This document shows positions 1 to 8,770 of a stretch of 64,000 bases of DNA, piece by piece. The notes under the pieces were generated by a model, which saw only the letters and a program-made list of their open reading frames with translations, was not told where the DNA came from and did no database searches. The DNA comes from Rhizobium leguminosarum (lineage in GTDB: Bacteria; Pseudomonadota; Alphaproteobacteria; Rhizobiales; Rhizobiaceae), in NCBI RefSeq assembly GCF_001652265.1, contig NZ_LWBS01000033.1, positions 87,322 to 151,321 of the forward strand, in the 5' to 3' direction. The position numbers were made by a program, and so were the translations under genes. Positions within the stretch are counted from its first letter, which is position 1, and every line of letters begins with the position of its first letter.

Positions 1-882
1 ATCTTCGAGGCTGCCGGCGACATTGAGCGGATCGCGCTCCTGCTCGACGGTGATGAAGCCGTGATAACCGATCTCCTCGAGAGCTCGTTTGACGGCAGGA
101 TAATCGATGACGCCGCGGCCGATCGGGCACATCACGCCCTGTCCGCAGGCCTCGAAGAAGCGGATCTTCTCGCCAAGCACACGGTCGAATACGGCCTGGT
201 CGATGTCCTTGAAGTGGACGTAGTCGAGCCTGTCGGCATAGCGGCGAAGCATCTCCACCGGATCCATGCCGGCATAATAGCTATGGCCGGTGTCGAGGCA
301 GAAGCCGGCGATCTCCAGCGGAATGTCAGCGGCCACCCGCTCGATCTCATCGGCAAATTCGATATAGCCGCCCGCATGCGGGTGGATGACGGCGCGCACG
401 CCATATTTGCGCTTGGCGAGTTCGGCGATCGCCGTGATATTGGCGACCATCCCGGCCCAGGTCTTGTCGTCGAGACGCAGCGCCCGATTGGAATGGCCGG
501 CGGCATAATCCCGCTCGTCGTGGCCCCAGTCCATGACCGTGAGATAGGGTGTTCTGAACCGCTGGCCCGCCACCTGTTCCGGCTGCGGCAGCCTGGTGAT
601 GACGGCGCAGATTTCGTCCGTCTGCCGCAGCAATGCCTCCCGATTTTCAGGAGAGACCAGATCGTCGAAGATCGTGCCGGCGACGATGAAGAGATTGCGC
701 TCAGTGAGCGCCTTGGCGACGAGCGCATCATCGAGCGGCACGTAACCATAAGGCCCGAGTTCGAGGCCGCCATAGCCGGCGGCCGCCGCCTCGTCGAAGA
801 CGCGCTCCCAGGCGGGAAGGTTTGGATTGTTGACGTCATCAACGCCCCAGCAGCAGGGGGCTGTCGTAATCGTGATGGTCAC
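1..882 (-). CDS. IolE-like sugar isomerase/epimerase (TIM barrel), 3' end outside window
   Basis: Reads leftward off the window edge; 294 codons are visible without a stop. It starts at GTG (882) because the ATG seven bases upstream runs into a stop after three codons; an AGGA Shine-Dalgarno lies about 8 nt before the GTG. The N-terminus has CCWGVDD and then GGLELGPYGY, the first strand of the xylose-isomerase-like TIM barrel seen in inosose dehydratase (IolE) and relatives. Later segments VIHPHAGGYIEF, FCLDTGHSYYAG and DYVHFKDID carry the Glu/His/Asp residues that bind the metal in this superfamily. The next gene upstream on this strand (927-1841) is a second enzyme of the same superfamily, so the two probably form one operon for a sugar or cyclitol pathway. 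The substrate is not determinable; inosose dehydratase is the best single guess. Cytoplasmic. Confidence 0.8.
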   Translation of the reverse strand, partial: MTITITTAPCCWGVDDVNNPNLPAWERVFDEAAAAGYGGLELGPYGYVPLDDALVAKALTERNLFIVAGTIFDDLVSPENREALLRQTDEICAVITRLPQPEQVAGQRFRTPYLTVMDWGHDERDYAAGHSNRALRLDDKTWAGMVANITAIAELAKRKYGVRAVIHPHAGGYIEFADEIERVAADIPLEIAGFCLDTGHSYYAGMDPVEMLRRYADRLDYVHFKDIDQAVFDRVLGEKIRFFEACGQGVMCPIGRGVIDYPAVKRALEEIGYHGFITVEQERDPLNVAGSLED

Positions 883-926
883 GGTTTCATTCCTGAAAAG
901 TGGTGGTGCCGGGCGGATGTTGACGA

Positions 927-1841
927 TCAGCCAAGGTTCCCGGGCCAGTATTTGTCGACATATTTCTGGATTTCAGAGCGCATGAAGCGGCCGGAATCGT
1001 CGGCACGCTCCTCCCAGCCGAAGACGCAGGCGGTGATGATGCCGTCGAAGCCGATCGCGGCGAGCGAGGAGAAAAAGACATCCCAATTGATCTCGCCCTG
1101 GTACATATCCATGTGCTGATGGATGGTGACCTTCGCGCCCGGCGGATTGATGATATAGCGCAGCCCTGACGACGCCTTGTGATTATAGGTATCGGCCACA
1201 TGCACATGGGCGATCAGCGGGCCGGCATCGCGGATCATCCGCGCCATATCGTCACCGAAATAGAAGGTGTGCGGCGCGCAATAGAGGAATTTGACGTTCT
1301 TCGAGCCGATGGTCTTCAGCATGTCGATCGCCGGATGCAGCGTCTCGCACCAGTCTTCCGGATGCGGTTCCATGTTGAGCGTGACGCCCTCGCGCTCGAA
1401 CACCGGAACGAGCTCTTCGATCGAGCGCCACCAGGCGGCTTCGCTGTGCTCGTGGGTATGCATGCCGCCGCAGCAGCTGGCGCGGTGGCTGCGATCCGGC
1501 GACGGCCCGCGGCCGAATTCCGAGTTCATCGTATCGCAGCCCATCTCGGCCGCGATCGTGATCGCTTCCTTCCAGTAGCGCACTGCCGCCTGCCGCTCGT
1601 CCTCATGCGGGCTCGCCCAGCGGTACATCGGCAGGATCGAGGCGAGCTGGACGCCGTGATCCTTGAGGGCCGCCTTGAATTCCGCGATGCGATCCTTGTG
1701 CGCCCGCGGGCGCACCCACCAGGGCAGAAAATCATCGCGCGGTGAAAGCTCGATATGCTCGTAGCCGAGCTCCGCCGCCTTGCGGCAGAGGTCGCGCAGG
1801 TTGAGGTGACGGTGCATATGCGGGTCGAGTGCGATCTTCAT
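927..1841 (-). CDS. sugar phosphate isomerase/epimerase family protein
   Basis: 304 aa, full length for the xylose-isomerase-like TIM-barrel (AP endonuclease 2) superfamily. It starts MKIALDPHMHRHLNL, with barrel strands ending in metal-ligand candidates: HIELSPRDDF near residue 30, TMNSEFGRG in the middle, LNMEPHPEDW, and HVHVADTYNH near 215. The acidic and histidine residues at these strand ends are the usual divalent-metal site. It lies 44 bp upstream of the GTG of the downstream gene on the same strand, so co-transcription is likely. It is divergent from a LacI regulator (2051) with a palindromic operator candidate between them, which suggests induction by the pathway sugar. The family is secure; the substrate is unknown. 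Cytoplasmic. Confidence 0.85.
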   Translation of the reverse strand: MKIALDPHMHRHLNLRDLCRKAAELGYEHIELSPRDDFLPWWVRPRAHKDRIAEFKAALKDHGVQLASILPMYRWASPHEDERQAAVRYWKEAITIAAEMGCDTMNSEFGRGPSPDRSHRASCCGGMHTHEHSEAAWWRSIEELVPVFEREGVTLNMEPHPEDWCETLHPAIDMLKTIGSKNVKFLYCAPHTFYFGDDMARMIRDAGPLIAHVHVADTYNHKASSGLRYIINPPGAKVTIHQHMDMYQGEINWDVFFSSLAAIGFDGIITACVFGWEERADDSGRFMRSEIQKYVDKYWPGNLG

Positions 1842-1975
1842 CTGGCTCCTCCATCATCCCTCGGCCGCATCGGGCCGGCGGATGATCCTTGATCTCGTTT
1901 GTTTCGGACGTCCGGTGCTCCTCCCGGATTGCCAGCACGATACTGCTGCAGTGCCCCCATGCTCCAATGCTTCCT

Positions 1976-1991
1976 TGATCAAATTTGATCA
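1976..1991. promoter_or_regulatory. perfect 16-bp palindrome, candidate LacI-family operator
   Basis: TGATCAAATTTGATCA reads identically on both strands. It sits in the 209-bp divergent spacer between the isomerase operon (start 1841) and the LacI gene (start 2051). LacI-family regulators bind even palindromes of this length, so this is the best operator in the spacer; which promoter it controls is not shown. Confidence 0.55.
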
Positions 1992-2050
1992 TTGACCGCG
2001 AAGCCTGCCGATGCTCTGTTGTGTCAGCTTTTGGGAGTGGGTGAGCCCTG

Positions 2051-3064
2051 ATGAAGGTGACTTTGAAGGATGTCGCAAGCCAAGCCGGCGTTGGCACCGC
2101 GACCGTCGAGCGCGTCTTGAACGGCCGCGGCGGCGTGCGGCCTGAAACGGTGGAGAAAGTCTTCCTGGCGGCAAGACGGCTTGAATACCGCCAAAGCCTG
2201 CCGTTCGCCCATCGCGGCCTGATCCGGATAGAGGTGATCCTCGTTCGTCCGGAGACCAGTTTTTATTCGCGTCTGAACCGGGCATTCGAGCGCATCGCTG
2301 CCTCGCTCGACGACAGCATTGTCGTTCACCGCACCTTCGTCCGCGAGAACGAGCCGGCGCAATTCGCCCGTTACATCGCCAACCCGACGGCACGCCGGTC
2401 GGCGCTGATTGTGGTTGCGCCCGACCATGCCGATGTCGTCACCAGCGTGCGGAAGGCGGCCGATCTCGGCATTCTCGTCATCCAGATCATGACCCGTCCG
2501 GCTCCCGAACTGCCCTATGTCGGCATCGACAACTATGCTGCCGGACGCACCGCAGCTCACTTTATGTCGGGCATGCTGGCGCAGCGCCCCGGTTCGTTCG
2601 TCGCTCTCTGCCACAGCGGCGCCTATGAGAACCATAAGGAGCGGATCCGCGGCTTCTCCAGCTATCTCGCGGACAATGCTTCGAATGAGGGTTCAAACGA
2701 ACATCGTTTCATCGAGGTCATGTTCGACCTCGATGACGAGCACAATGCCATCGAACTGCTGCAAGCGGCACTTCGGCGGGAGCCCGGCATCATCGGCGTC
2801 TATAGTGCAGGCGGCGACAACAAGGGTGTTGCCAGGGTGCTCGAGGCAAACAAGGCCAGGCGGCCGTTCTGGGTCGGCCACGAATTGACGGGAGAGACGC
2901 AGGACTATCTCAGGCGCGGCATCATGTCGATCGTGCTTGACCAGGCGCCGGAGGTGCAGGCGAGGCGATCGATAGACCTTGCCCTGAACAGGCTGGGTCT
3001 CATCGAGGTGGAGATCAGCGCCGAGCCGGTGCGCTTCCTGACGATCACGTCGGAAAATCTCTGA
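2051..3064 (+). CDS. LacI family transcriptional regulator
   Basis: 337 aa, typical LacI length. The N-terminus VTLKDVASQAGVGTATVERVLNG is a LacI helix-turn-helix (residues 3-25), with the unusual VERVLNG where VSRVLNG is common. The rest is a periplasmic-binding-protein-like effector domain with YVGIDNYAAGRTAAHFM near residue 155 and GVYSAGGDNKGVARVLE near 255. The ending ISAEPVRFLTITSENL resembles regulators of sugar or inositol catabolism in rhizobia. It is divergent from two TIM-barrel isomerases and probably represses them through the palindrome at 1976-1991. The Shine-Dalgarno is weak (GGGAG about 14 nt upstream), so the start is less certain than the frame. Confidence 0.9.
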   Translation: MKVTLKDVASQAGVGTATVERVLNGRGGVRPETVEKVFLAARRLEYRQSLPFAHRGLIRIEVILVRPETSFYSRLNRAFERIAASLDDSIVVHRTFVRENEPAQFARYIANPTARRSALIVVAPDHADVVTSVRKAADLGILVIQIMTRPAPELPYVGIDNYAAGRTAAHFMSGMLAQRPGSFVALCHSGAYENHKERIRGFSSYLADNASNEGSNEHRFIEVMFDLDDEHNAIELLQAALRREPGIIGVYSAGGDNKGVARVLEANKARRPFWVGHELTGETQDYLRRGIMSIVLDQAPEVQARRSIDLALNRLGLIEVEISAEPVRFLTITSENL

Positions 3065-3131
3065 GGCGGGATAGGATGCCCGGACATCCGCTCGAACGAG
3101 CGCCCGTGGCTGTCACGACGCCGGCGCGACC

Positions 3132-4037
3132 TTACTGCAGCTGCGGTTTTTTAAGAAAGCTGTTGCGGTCGGCGGACTTGATGCGCAGCCAGGCTTCCCG
3201 GCCGTTCCTGAGGATTCGCATGGGGATCTCGGCGCCGGCCGGGCCGCTGCTCCAGAGCTTGCGGTAGAAATCGGCCAGGCCATCGACCTCTTCGTCGCGG
3301 ATCTCCGAAATGATATCGCCCTGACGCAGGCCCGCCTGAGCGGCCGGACCGCCTTCGGCCACGCTCATGACCACCACGCCGCCATTGCTCTCGGCGGAGA
3401 AGGCGCCGAGCCAGGGCCGCGGCGGTCTGTTGACCTGGCCCCGGTTCAAGAGATCGTCGAGGATCGGCGGCAAAAGGTCGATCGGCACGACCATGTTGAT
3501 ATCGGCGACCTCGTCGCCCTGGCTCATCTGCAGGCGAAGCGAACCGATGCCGAGAAGCTTGCCGTCCGAACCGATCAGCGCCGCACCGCCCCATGAGGGA
3601 TGGGCCGGCGCCGTGAAAATCGCCTCATCGAGCAGATATTCCCAATAGCCGGCGAATTCCTGCCGGGCGACGATATTTGCCTCGACGAATTCCCCGATGC
3701 CATCGGCCAGCACGACGGGATCGCCGGCCTTGGCCGTCGCCGCGTCGCCGAGAACCACCGCCGGCGCATTCAGGGCCCCAAGCGCCTGCACCAGACCGAA
3801 ACCGCTTTCCTGATCGTAGGCAAGCGCATGCGCGGGAACCACGCGCCCGTCATGGGTCGTCAGCCAGACCTCTTCGGCCTCCGTGATGAGATAACCGATG
3901 GTCAGCACCAGCCCGTTGTCGCGAATGACCACGCCGCTGCCCTCCCGGACAGTGCCCAGCGTCTCCGCTGTGAAGGCATCTTCCGGAATGGAGGAACGGA
4001 CGGCCACGACTGACCGCAAAATCGGATCGATATTCAT
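3132..4037 (-). CDS. HtrA/DegP-like protein lacking the catalytic triad, with PDZ domain
   Basis: About 301 aa from the ATG at 4037 (GGGATG-type Shine-Dalgarno); a longer frame to 4124 exists but adds an unlikely leader. Residues ~30-200 follow the trypsin-like HtrA fold (REGSGVVIRDNGLVLT, DGRVVPAHALAYD, LLGIGSLRLQ) and residues ~205-295 form a PDZ domain (WLGAFSAESNGGVVVMSV, AGLRQGDIISEI). All three catalytic positions are replaced. The TNxHV histidine region reads TIGYLITEAEEV, the Asp of DLAVL reads GFGLV, and GNSGG reads PSWGG with Trp near residue 149 in place of Ser. No signal peptide is evident, so a cytoplasmic or peripheral location is likely. It may act as a PDZ-based binding or chaperone protein. 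An intact DegP is encoded at 24486. It is convergent with the LacI gene. Confidence 0.85.
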   Translation of the reverse strand: MNIDPILRSVVAVRSSIPEDAFTAETLGTVREGSGVVIRDNGLVLTIGYLITEAEEVWLTTHDGRVVPAHALAYDQESGFGLVQALGALNAPAVVLGDAATAKAGDPVVLADGIGEFVEANIVARQEFAGYWEYLLDEAIFTAPAHPSWGGAALIGSDGKLLGIGSLRLQMSQGDEVADINMVVPIDLLPPILDDLLNRGQVNRPPRPWLGAFSAESNGGVVVMSVAEGGPAAQAGLRQGDIISEIRDEEVDGLADFYRKLWSSGPAGAEIPMRILRNGREAWLRIKSADRNSFLKKPQLQ

Positions 4038-4193
4038 GCTTTCATCCCGATAGACGCCGGCGCGAAAGGCCGAAATCCGGCGCATTCTTCCTTGAATAGG
4101 TAAGAGAATGGACGGCGGGTGCAAGACCGTATCGGAGGGAATTTCGGCAGGCCAACGCGCGACCTCCCTCCGATGCCTGCACCAAACAAGATT

Positions 4194-5138
4194 TCACTGA
4201 ACGCCGAGACTATCTCGCATGGCACCGGCGGGCGGCTGAGCGCGACCATATTGCCGCGGCGAGCATCCCATCACTCTCTTGAAAGCGGTGCTGAATGCGC
4301 TTTCGGATTCATAACCGAGCGACAGGGCGACACGAGCAATTGCTTCGGCCGAGTTTGTCAATCGGTCACCTGCGAGAAGCATGCGCCAGCGCGTCAGATA
4401 ATCCATCGGCGCAAGCCCGACCTTTTCCTTGAAGTGGAGAGCAAAACTGGACCGGGACATCGAGGCCCGTTCAGCCAGCGACTGCAACGTCCACTTGCGG
4501 GCCGGATCGGCATGCAGGGCACCGATAGCCGCACCGATCCGCCGGTCGGTAAGCGCGAAAAGCCAGCCGACGCCGCGCGCATTCGGCGATGCGATATGGA
4601 GGCGCAACACCTGCATGAGCATGACATGAGCAAAATGCTCCGCCATCAGAAAGCCACCCGGCTGCTGGTCGCGCAATTCGCGCGTCATCCGATCGAGACA
4701 CCAGCGCAGCACGGTGGCGTGATCGGAATCCCTCTTCACATGGACGATCGGCGGCAGGATTCCGAGAAGGATGTCCGAATTTCCTCCCGAAAAGGAAAAA
4801 CGGCTGCCGATCAGGAAGAAATCGCCGCCGCCGTTACAAGTCGCAATGCCGTCGCGGGCGATCGAATAGATCGCATCGGACGGGATCGATTCGAGAGCCG
4901 GATCGCTGGCGAGACGAAAGGCTCGGCGGCTCGTCAGCAGAAAGCAGTCGCTTTCCTCCAGGCGGACAGCGTCGGGAACGCCATCGACGCTCAGCCAGCA
5001 GGCGCCTGAAATCACCGCGTTGAACTTGATGCCATTAGGGGGCGGAAAATCGATCGCCCAAGCGCCGCCAGCGTCTAGCCCCGCGGAAACATAGCTGCGC
5101 GGTTTGAGCAATGCGAGAACATCGGATAACGGGTCCAT
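4194..5138 (-). CDS. AraC family transcriptional regulator (cupin sensor)
   Basis: 314 aa. The N-terminal half is an AraC-type cupin ligand domain (KFNAVISGACWLSVDG, ESDCFLLTSRRAFRL). The C-terminal ~100 residues carry two helix-turn-helix motifs, with WTLQSLAERASMSRSSFALHFKE cut by the usual linker LAPMDYLTRWRM and then IARVALSLGYESESAFSTAF, ending in the conserved PRQYGR. This is the RCS/CuRS-like cupin_6 subfamily often found next to the oxidoreductase it controls. Here an SDR gene starts 124 bp away on the opposite strand, the likely target. The effector is unknown. Confidence 0.92.
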   Translation of the reverse strand: MDPLSDVLALLKPRSYVSAGLDAGGAWAIDFPPPNGIKFNAVISGACWLSVDGVPDAVRLEESDCFLLTSRRAFRLASDPALESIPSDAIYSIARDGIATCNGGGDFFLIGSRFSFSGGNSDILLGILPPIVHVKRDSDHATVLRWCLDRMTRELRDQQPGGFLMAEHFAHVMLMQVLRLHIASPNARGVGWLFALTDRRIGAAIGALHADPARKWTLQSLAERASMSRSSFALHFKEKVGLAPMDYLTRWRMLLAGDRLTNSAEAIARVALSLGYESESAFSTAFKRVMGCSPRQYGRAQPPAGAMRDSLGVQ

Positions 5139-5262
5139 GTAAAAATCCGGACGATGGCGAAGAGATGTCGGACTTTAGCGCATGGATCGTCTGGAGACCA
5201 CGCCTTATTCTCGCGACCGTCATCCCGAGCGACGGCAACGTCGCAGAACAAAGGTAATTATC

Positions 5263-6222
5263 ATGAATGACAAACAAGTCCCCATCGGCTCCGGATTTGG
5301 AGCCCACACGACGGCCGGCGAGGTTCTGGCCGGTCTCGATCTTTCCGGCAAGCGCGCCATCGTCACCGGCGGCCATTCCGGCCTCGGGCTCGAAACCACA
5401 CGCGCTCTGGCGGGCGCCGGCGCTCAGGTGACCATCGGCGCAAGGAGCATCGAGGCGGCGCGCAGCGCGGTCGCCGGTATCGATGGCGTAGAGATTGATC
5501 GGCTCGACCTTTCCGACCTCGAAAGCGTTCGCGTCTTTGCCGAGCGGTTCGTCGCGTCTGGCCGCAGCATCGACATTCTTATCAACAGCGCCGGCATCAT
5601 GGCCTGCCCGGAAACGCGTGTCGGCGACGGGTGGGAGGCACAGTTCGCGACCAATTATCTCGGCCATTTCGCCTTGGTCAACCGCCTTTGGCCGGCGATC
5701 TCCCGCGGCGCTCGCATCGTTTCGGTTTCCTCCGGCGGCCATGGCAACTCCGCCATGCGATGGGAGGATGTGCAATTCGAGACCGGTTACGACAAATGGC
5801 AGGCCTACGGCCAGTCGAAGACCGCCAACGCACTTTTCGCCGTGCATCTGGACAGGCTCGGGCGCGACACCGGCATCCGCGCCTTCTCGCTGCACCCGGG
5901 CAAGATCCTTACCCCCTTGCAGCGCCATCTCGCAAAGGAGGAAATGGTCAGCGCCGGCTGGATCGATGCGGACGGCAATCCGATTGACCCGACATTCAAG
6001 ACGCCATCCCAGGGGGCCGCCACGCAGGTCTGGGCGGCGACCTCGCCGCAACTCGACGGTATGGGAGGCCTCTATTGCGAGGACTGCGATATCGCCATCC
6101 GCGCAACGGTTGGAGAACCCGGCGGCGTCAGCGACCATGCAGCCGATCCCGAGGAGGCGGCACGCCTGTGGATCTTGTCGGCAAGGCTGACCGGCATTGA
6201 CGCTTTCGCGGCCTACGCCTGA
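5263..6222 (+). CDS. short-chain dehydrogenase/reductase (SDR)
   Basis: 319 aa from the ATG at 5263, preceded by AAAGGT about 8 nt upstream; a longer open frame from 5182 has no good ribosome site. The Rossmann motif VTGGHSGLG is near residue 33, NSAGIM near 110, the catalytic Ser in VSVSSGGHGN, and the YxxxK pair is Y182/K186 (YGQSKTAN). The length and the C-terminal extension (GGLYCEDCDIA) match retinol-dehydrogenase/WW-oxidoreductase-like bacterial SDRs, which use NADP(H). It is divergent from the AraC regulator at 4194-5138, which probably controls it. Substrate unknown. Confidence 0.92.
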   Translation: MNDKQVPIGSGFGAHTTAGEVLAGLDLSGKRAIVTGGHSGLGLETTRALAGAGAQVTIGARSIEAARSAVAGIDGVEIDRLDLSDLESVRVFAERFVASGRSIDILINSAGIMACPETRVGDGWEAQFATNYLGHFALVNRLWPAISRGARIVSVSSGGHGNSAMRWEDVQFETGYDKWQAYGQSKTANALFAVHLDRLGRDTGIRAFSLHPGKILTPLQRHLAKEEMVSAGWIDADGNPIDPTFKTPSQGAATQVWAATSPQLDGMGGLYCEDCDIAIRATVGEPGGVSDHAADPEEAARLWILSARLTGIDAFAAYA

Positions 6223-6570
6223 AGCCATAGCTCGCGGCAAACCCTCGTCAATGCGCGCCGAAGACGCAGCCGATTGTCTTGCCGTCCTCGCGCCTCACCC
6301 GGGCCTTCTCGGGTGAAAGCGTCATTGGCGCGCACGCTGCCGAAATCGGCCTGCGACAGCCCGGTCGCCGTGCCGGATTGTATTTGCGCAAATAGCAGTC
6401 AAATCCAGCGACAATCCGTCATTAAAACGTATCAAGGCGTGCGCAAAAGCTGTGGCATTCCGTCCTGCGTCGCTCTCCGGACTCGGAGACGCGACATTTT
6501 TCGTGACAGCGGCATTGTGCAACAATATACGGTCAATCTCACCAGGAATCAGACTGACACGGATCACGAC
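6223..6570. other. 348-bp gene-free region upstream of the MocR gene
   Basis: No supported coding sequence. It holds a perfect 14-bp palindrome at 6381-6394 (TATTTGCGCAAATA) and an interrupted one at 6514-6526 (ATTGT-gca-ACAAT), both upstream of the MocR start at 6571. They are candidates for autoregulation by the MocR protein, though this family often uses direct repeats instead. Confidence 0.5.
6381..6394. promoter_or_regulatory. 14-bp perfect palindrome, candidate operator
   Basis: TATTTGCGCAAATA is self-complementary and lies 176 bp before the MocR start codon, in DNA with no gene. The regulator that binds it cannot be inferred from sequence alone. Confidence 0.35.
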
Positions 6571-7974
6571 ATGAAAGACTGGCATCCCGATCTCAGCCGC
6601 AGCAGCAGCCCCCGTTATATGGCGATCGCCGATGTGATTGAAATGGATCTGCGCAGCGGGCATCTGGTGGCTGGGGATCGGCTGCCGCCGCAACGCGAAC
6701 TCGCCAAGCGGCTGAATGTCGATTTCACGACGGTAGCCAGAGGGTATGTCGAGGCGCAGAAACGCGGGCTTGTGGATTCGCATGTCGGCCGAGGTACCTT
6801 CGTCACCGGTGGCGCGGACAAGGAGCGCCAGGGATTCGCGCCCTACGCCGCGCCCGATCCCCGCCGCGCCTCCATCGTCGATTTCTCGATGAACATGCCC
6901 CCGGAACCGGACGACCCCGAGTTGATCGCCCGCATGCGCGAGGGCATGTCGGCAGTGGCGGCGAGCCTCATTCCGCTTTTGCGCTACCAGGGTTTCGGCG
7001 GCTCCAGCATGGACAAGGAGGCAGCTGCCTCCTGGCTCAGTCGTCGCGGGCTGGTGCCCTCGCAGGAGCGCATCTTCGTCACACCCGGCGCCCATCCGGC
7101 CCTGCTGGCGATCTTTGGCCTCCTGGCGAAACCGGGAGAGACCGTGCTTTCGGAAATCATCACCTATCCCGGCATGCGCTCGATCGCCGCCCAGTTGCGG
7201 CTCAATCTGGCCGGCTTGCCGATGGACGAGGACGGTATCCTGCCGGATGCCTTTGCCGACGCCTGTGAGAGATTGAAACCGAAGGCGCTCTATCTCAATC
7301 CCACGCTGCAGAACCCGACGACGCTGACCATCCCGGCCAGGCGCCGCGAGGAGATCTGCGCCGTCGCCCGCAAATATCATGTGCCGATCGTCGAGGACGA
7401 TGCCTACGGCTTCATTCCGCAGCACGGCCCGGCGCCGCTCGCGGCAACAGCGCCCGATCTGACCTGGCATATCGGCGGGCTGGCGAAATGCATCGGCGCG
7501 GGTCTGCGCCTTGCCTATGTCGTGGCGCCTGACAGCAAGGCCGTGTGGCCCTTCGTCAGCGCCATGCGCGCCAACAATGTCATGGCCTCGCCACTGACCG
7601 TGGCGCTCGCCACCCGCTGGATCGAGGACGGCACCGCCGATACGATCCTGCGTTTCATCCGCGCCGAGGCCGCCGCCCGCCAGCAGATGGTCGCTACCAT
7701 CCTGCCGGCCGGCAGCTACCGCGCCGATCCGATCAGCTTCAACATCTGGCTGCCGCTCTCCAACGGCTGGACCCGCTCCACCTTCGGCAGCCATACCCGT
7801 TCTTCCGGCATCGGCGTCGTCGCAAGCGATGCCTTCACGGTCGAGGGCACGGCACCCGAGGCCGTGCGCGTCTGCCTTGGCGGACCGATCACCCGGGAGA
7901 AACTGCAGGGCGCACTGGAATTCATGGCCCATGCGCTGGAAGGCCCGCCGGAAATGGCAGCGTCGTTCTTCTGA
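6571..7974 (+). CDS. MocR family regulator (GntR wHTH fused to aminotransferase domain)
   Basis: 467 aa from the ATG at 6571; the frame is open further upstream but that part is low-complexity Arg-rich and unlikely to be coding. Residues ~12-80 are a GntR winged helix (GDRLPPQRELAKRLNVDFTT, GLVDSHVGRGTFV). Residues ~110-460 are a class I aminotransferase fold with LNPTLQNPTT, VEDDAYGF and the PLP lysine K306 in GGLAKCIGAG. MocR proteins bind PLP and regulate vitamin B6, GABA, taurine or rhizopine genes; the target here is not visible. It sits downstream of the SDR gene with its own 348-bp leader containing two palindromes. Confidence 0.92.
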   Translation: MKDWHPDLSRSSSPRYMAIADVIEMDLRSGHLVAGDRLPPQRELAKRLNVDFTTVARGYVEAQKRGLVDSHVGRGTFVTGGADKERQGFAPYAAPDPRRASIVDFSMNMPPEPDDPELIARMREGMSAVAASLIPLLRYQGFGGSSMDKEAAASWLSRRGLVPSQERIFVTPGAHPALLAIFGLLAKPGETVLSEIITYPGMRSIAAQLRLNLAGLPMDEDGILPDAFADACERLKPKALYLNPTLQNPTTLTIPARRREEICAVARKYHVPIVEDDAYGFIPQHGPAPLAATAPDLTWHIGGLAKCIGAGLRLAYVVAPDSKAVWPFVSAMRANNVMASPLTVALATRWIEDGTADTILRFIRAEAAARQQMVATILPAGSYRADPISFNIWLPLSNGWTRSTFGSHTRSSGIGVVASDAFTVEGTAPEAVRVCLGGPITREKLQGALEFMAHALEGPPEMAASFF

Positions 7975-8294
7975 CGCAGAACCCCGCCTCGAGCTGATCA
8001 GGCCCGGACGAAATCCGGAAGCGGTCGAGAATCAGATCGGCCTCACCCTAAGCTGTCCGGGCATGGGCGAAGCATAGCCGTCACGTTCACGTCGTACCCG
8101 TCCAGGCTGCCAGGCTGCGGCCCCAAATGCTTTTTTCAGAAATCTGCAGTCAGCTTGCCGCCAGCCTACGCTGGAAGCTCTGCGGCATTCTGGCGAATTG
8201 ACTGGTAATTTCCACATAATGTAATTATATTGAATGCATTCATTGATGGCATTGATAGCGTCAATGTTTCGCGCCACAGCAAAGCGAGATCGTC
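7975..8294. other. 320-bp intergenic region, AT-rich promoter part
   Basis: No convincing coding sequence. The last 90 bp before the DUF983 gene are AT-rich for this genome and include the perfect palindrome TGAATGCATTCA (8231-8242), a reasonable promoter/operator region for that gene. Confidence 0.4.
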
Positions 8295-8663
8295 ATGGAC
8301 ACGGAATATCCCCCACTTCCTCCGATACAGACTGGCATCAGGGGACGCTGCCCGCGATGCGGCCAGGGCCATATGTTCAAGGGCTTCCTGACGCTGCAGC
8401 CGGAATGCGAAGTCTGCGGCCTCGATTATTCCTTCGCCGATCCGGCCGACGGTCCGGCCTTCTTCGTCATCTGCTTCGCCTGCATCCCGAGCGTGCTGCT
8501 CGGCGTCTGGCTAGAGGTGGCCTTTTCGGCGCCGATCTGGGTGCAGCTTCTGGTCACCGGTCCCTTTATGCTCGCCACCTGCATTCCGCCGCTGCGGCCG
8601 CTGAAGGGCTGGCTGGTCGCCAGTCAATATTTCTACAAGGCGGAAGAGGGCAAGCTCGCCTAA
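8295..8663 (+). CDS. DUF983 family small membrane protein
   Basis: 122 aa. The N-terminus RGRCPRCGQGHMF followed by CEVCGLDYSF holds two CxxC pairs that look like a small zinc ribbon (residues ~17-48). Two hydrophobic segments follow (FFVICFACIPSVLLGVWLEV and VQLLVTGPFMLATCIPPL), then LKGWLVASQYFYKAEEG. This matches the DUF983 family, common in alphaproteobacteria, with no settled function; homologues are often near cytochrome oxidase genes. It stands alone here, and its stop codon is the first base triplet of a RIME-type repeat. Confidence 0.9.
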   Translation: MDTEYPPLPPIQTGIRGRCPRCGQGHMFKGFLTLQPECEVCGLDYSFADPADGPAFFVICFACIPSVLLGVWLEVAFSAPIWVQLLVTGPFMLATCIPPLRPLKGWLVASQYFYKAEEGKLA

Positions 8664-8767
8664 AGCATGTCGCGCAAAACTGTGCAGCGGTTTTGCGCTA
8701 ACGACATGCGTAAAAACTACGACCTGAAGCGCGAGGAGCGAATCTGAAAGATCGCGACACGCTTTAG
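8661..8767. repeat. RIME-type intergenic repeat, copy A
   Basis: 107 bp that align nearly end to end with 18857-18962. Each copy has a first imperfect palindrome (GCATGTCGCGCAAAA ... TTTTGCGCTAACGACATGC) and a second (GCGCGAGGAGCG ... CGCGACACGC) flanked by TAAAG and CTTTAG. Length and two-palindrome layout match the Rhizobium-specific intergenic mosaic element RIME1. It overlaps the DUF983 stop codon and ends just past the LysR stop. Confidence 0.8.
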
Positions 8768-8770
8768 CGT

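Noticed and set aside
6322..7932. Long 536-codon frame opposite the MocR gene
   Set aside because: It overlaps a clear GntR-aminotransferase protein and has a composition typical of an antisense frame in GC-rich DNA.
8032..8277. 81-codon minus-strand frame before the DUF983 gene
   Set aside because: No Shine-Dalgarno and it runs over an AT-rich promoter region with a palindrome.
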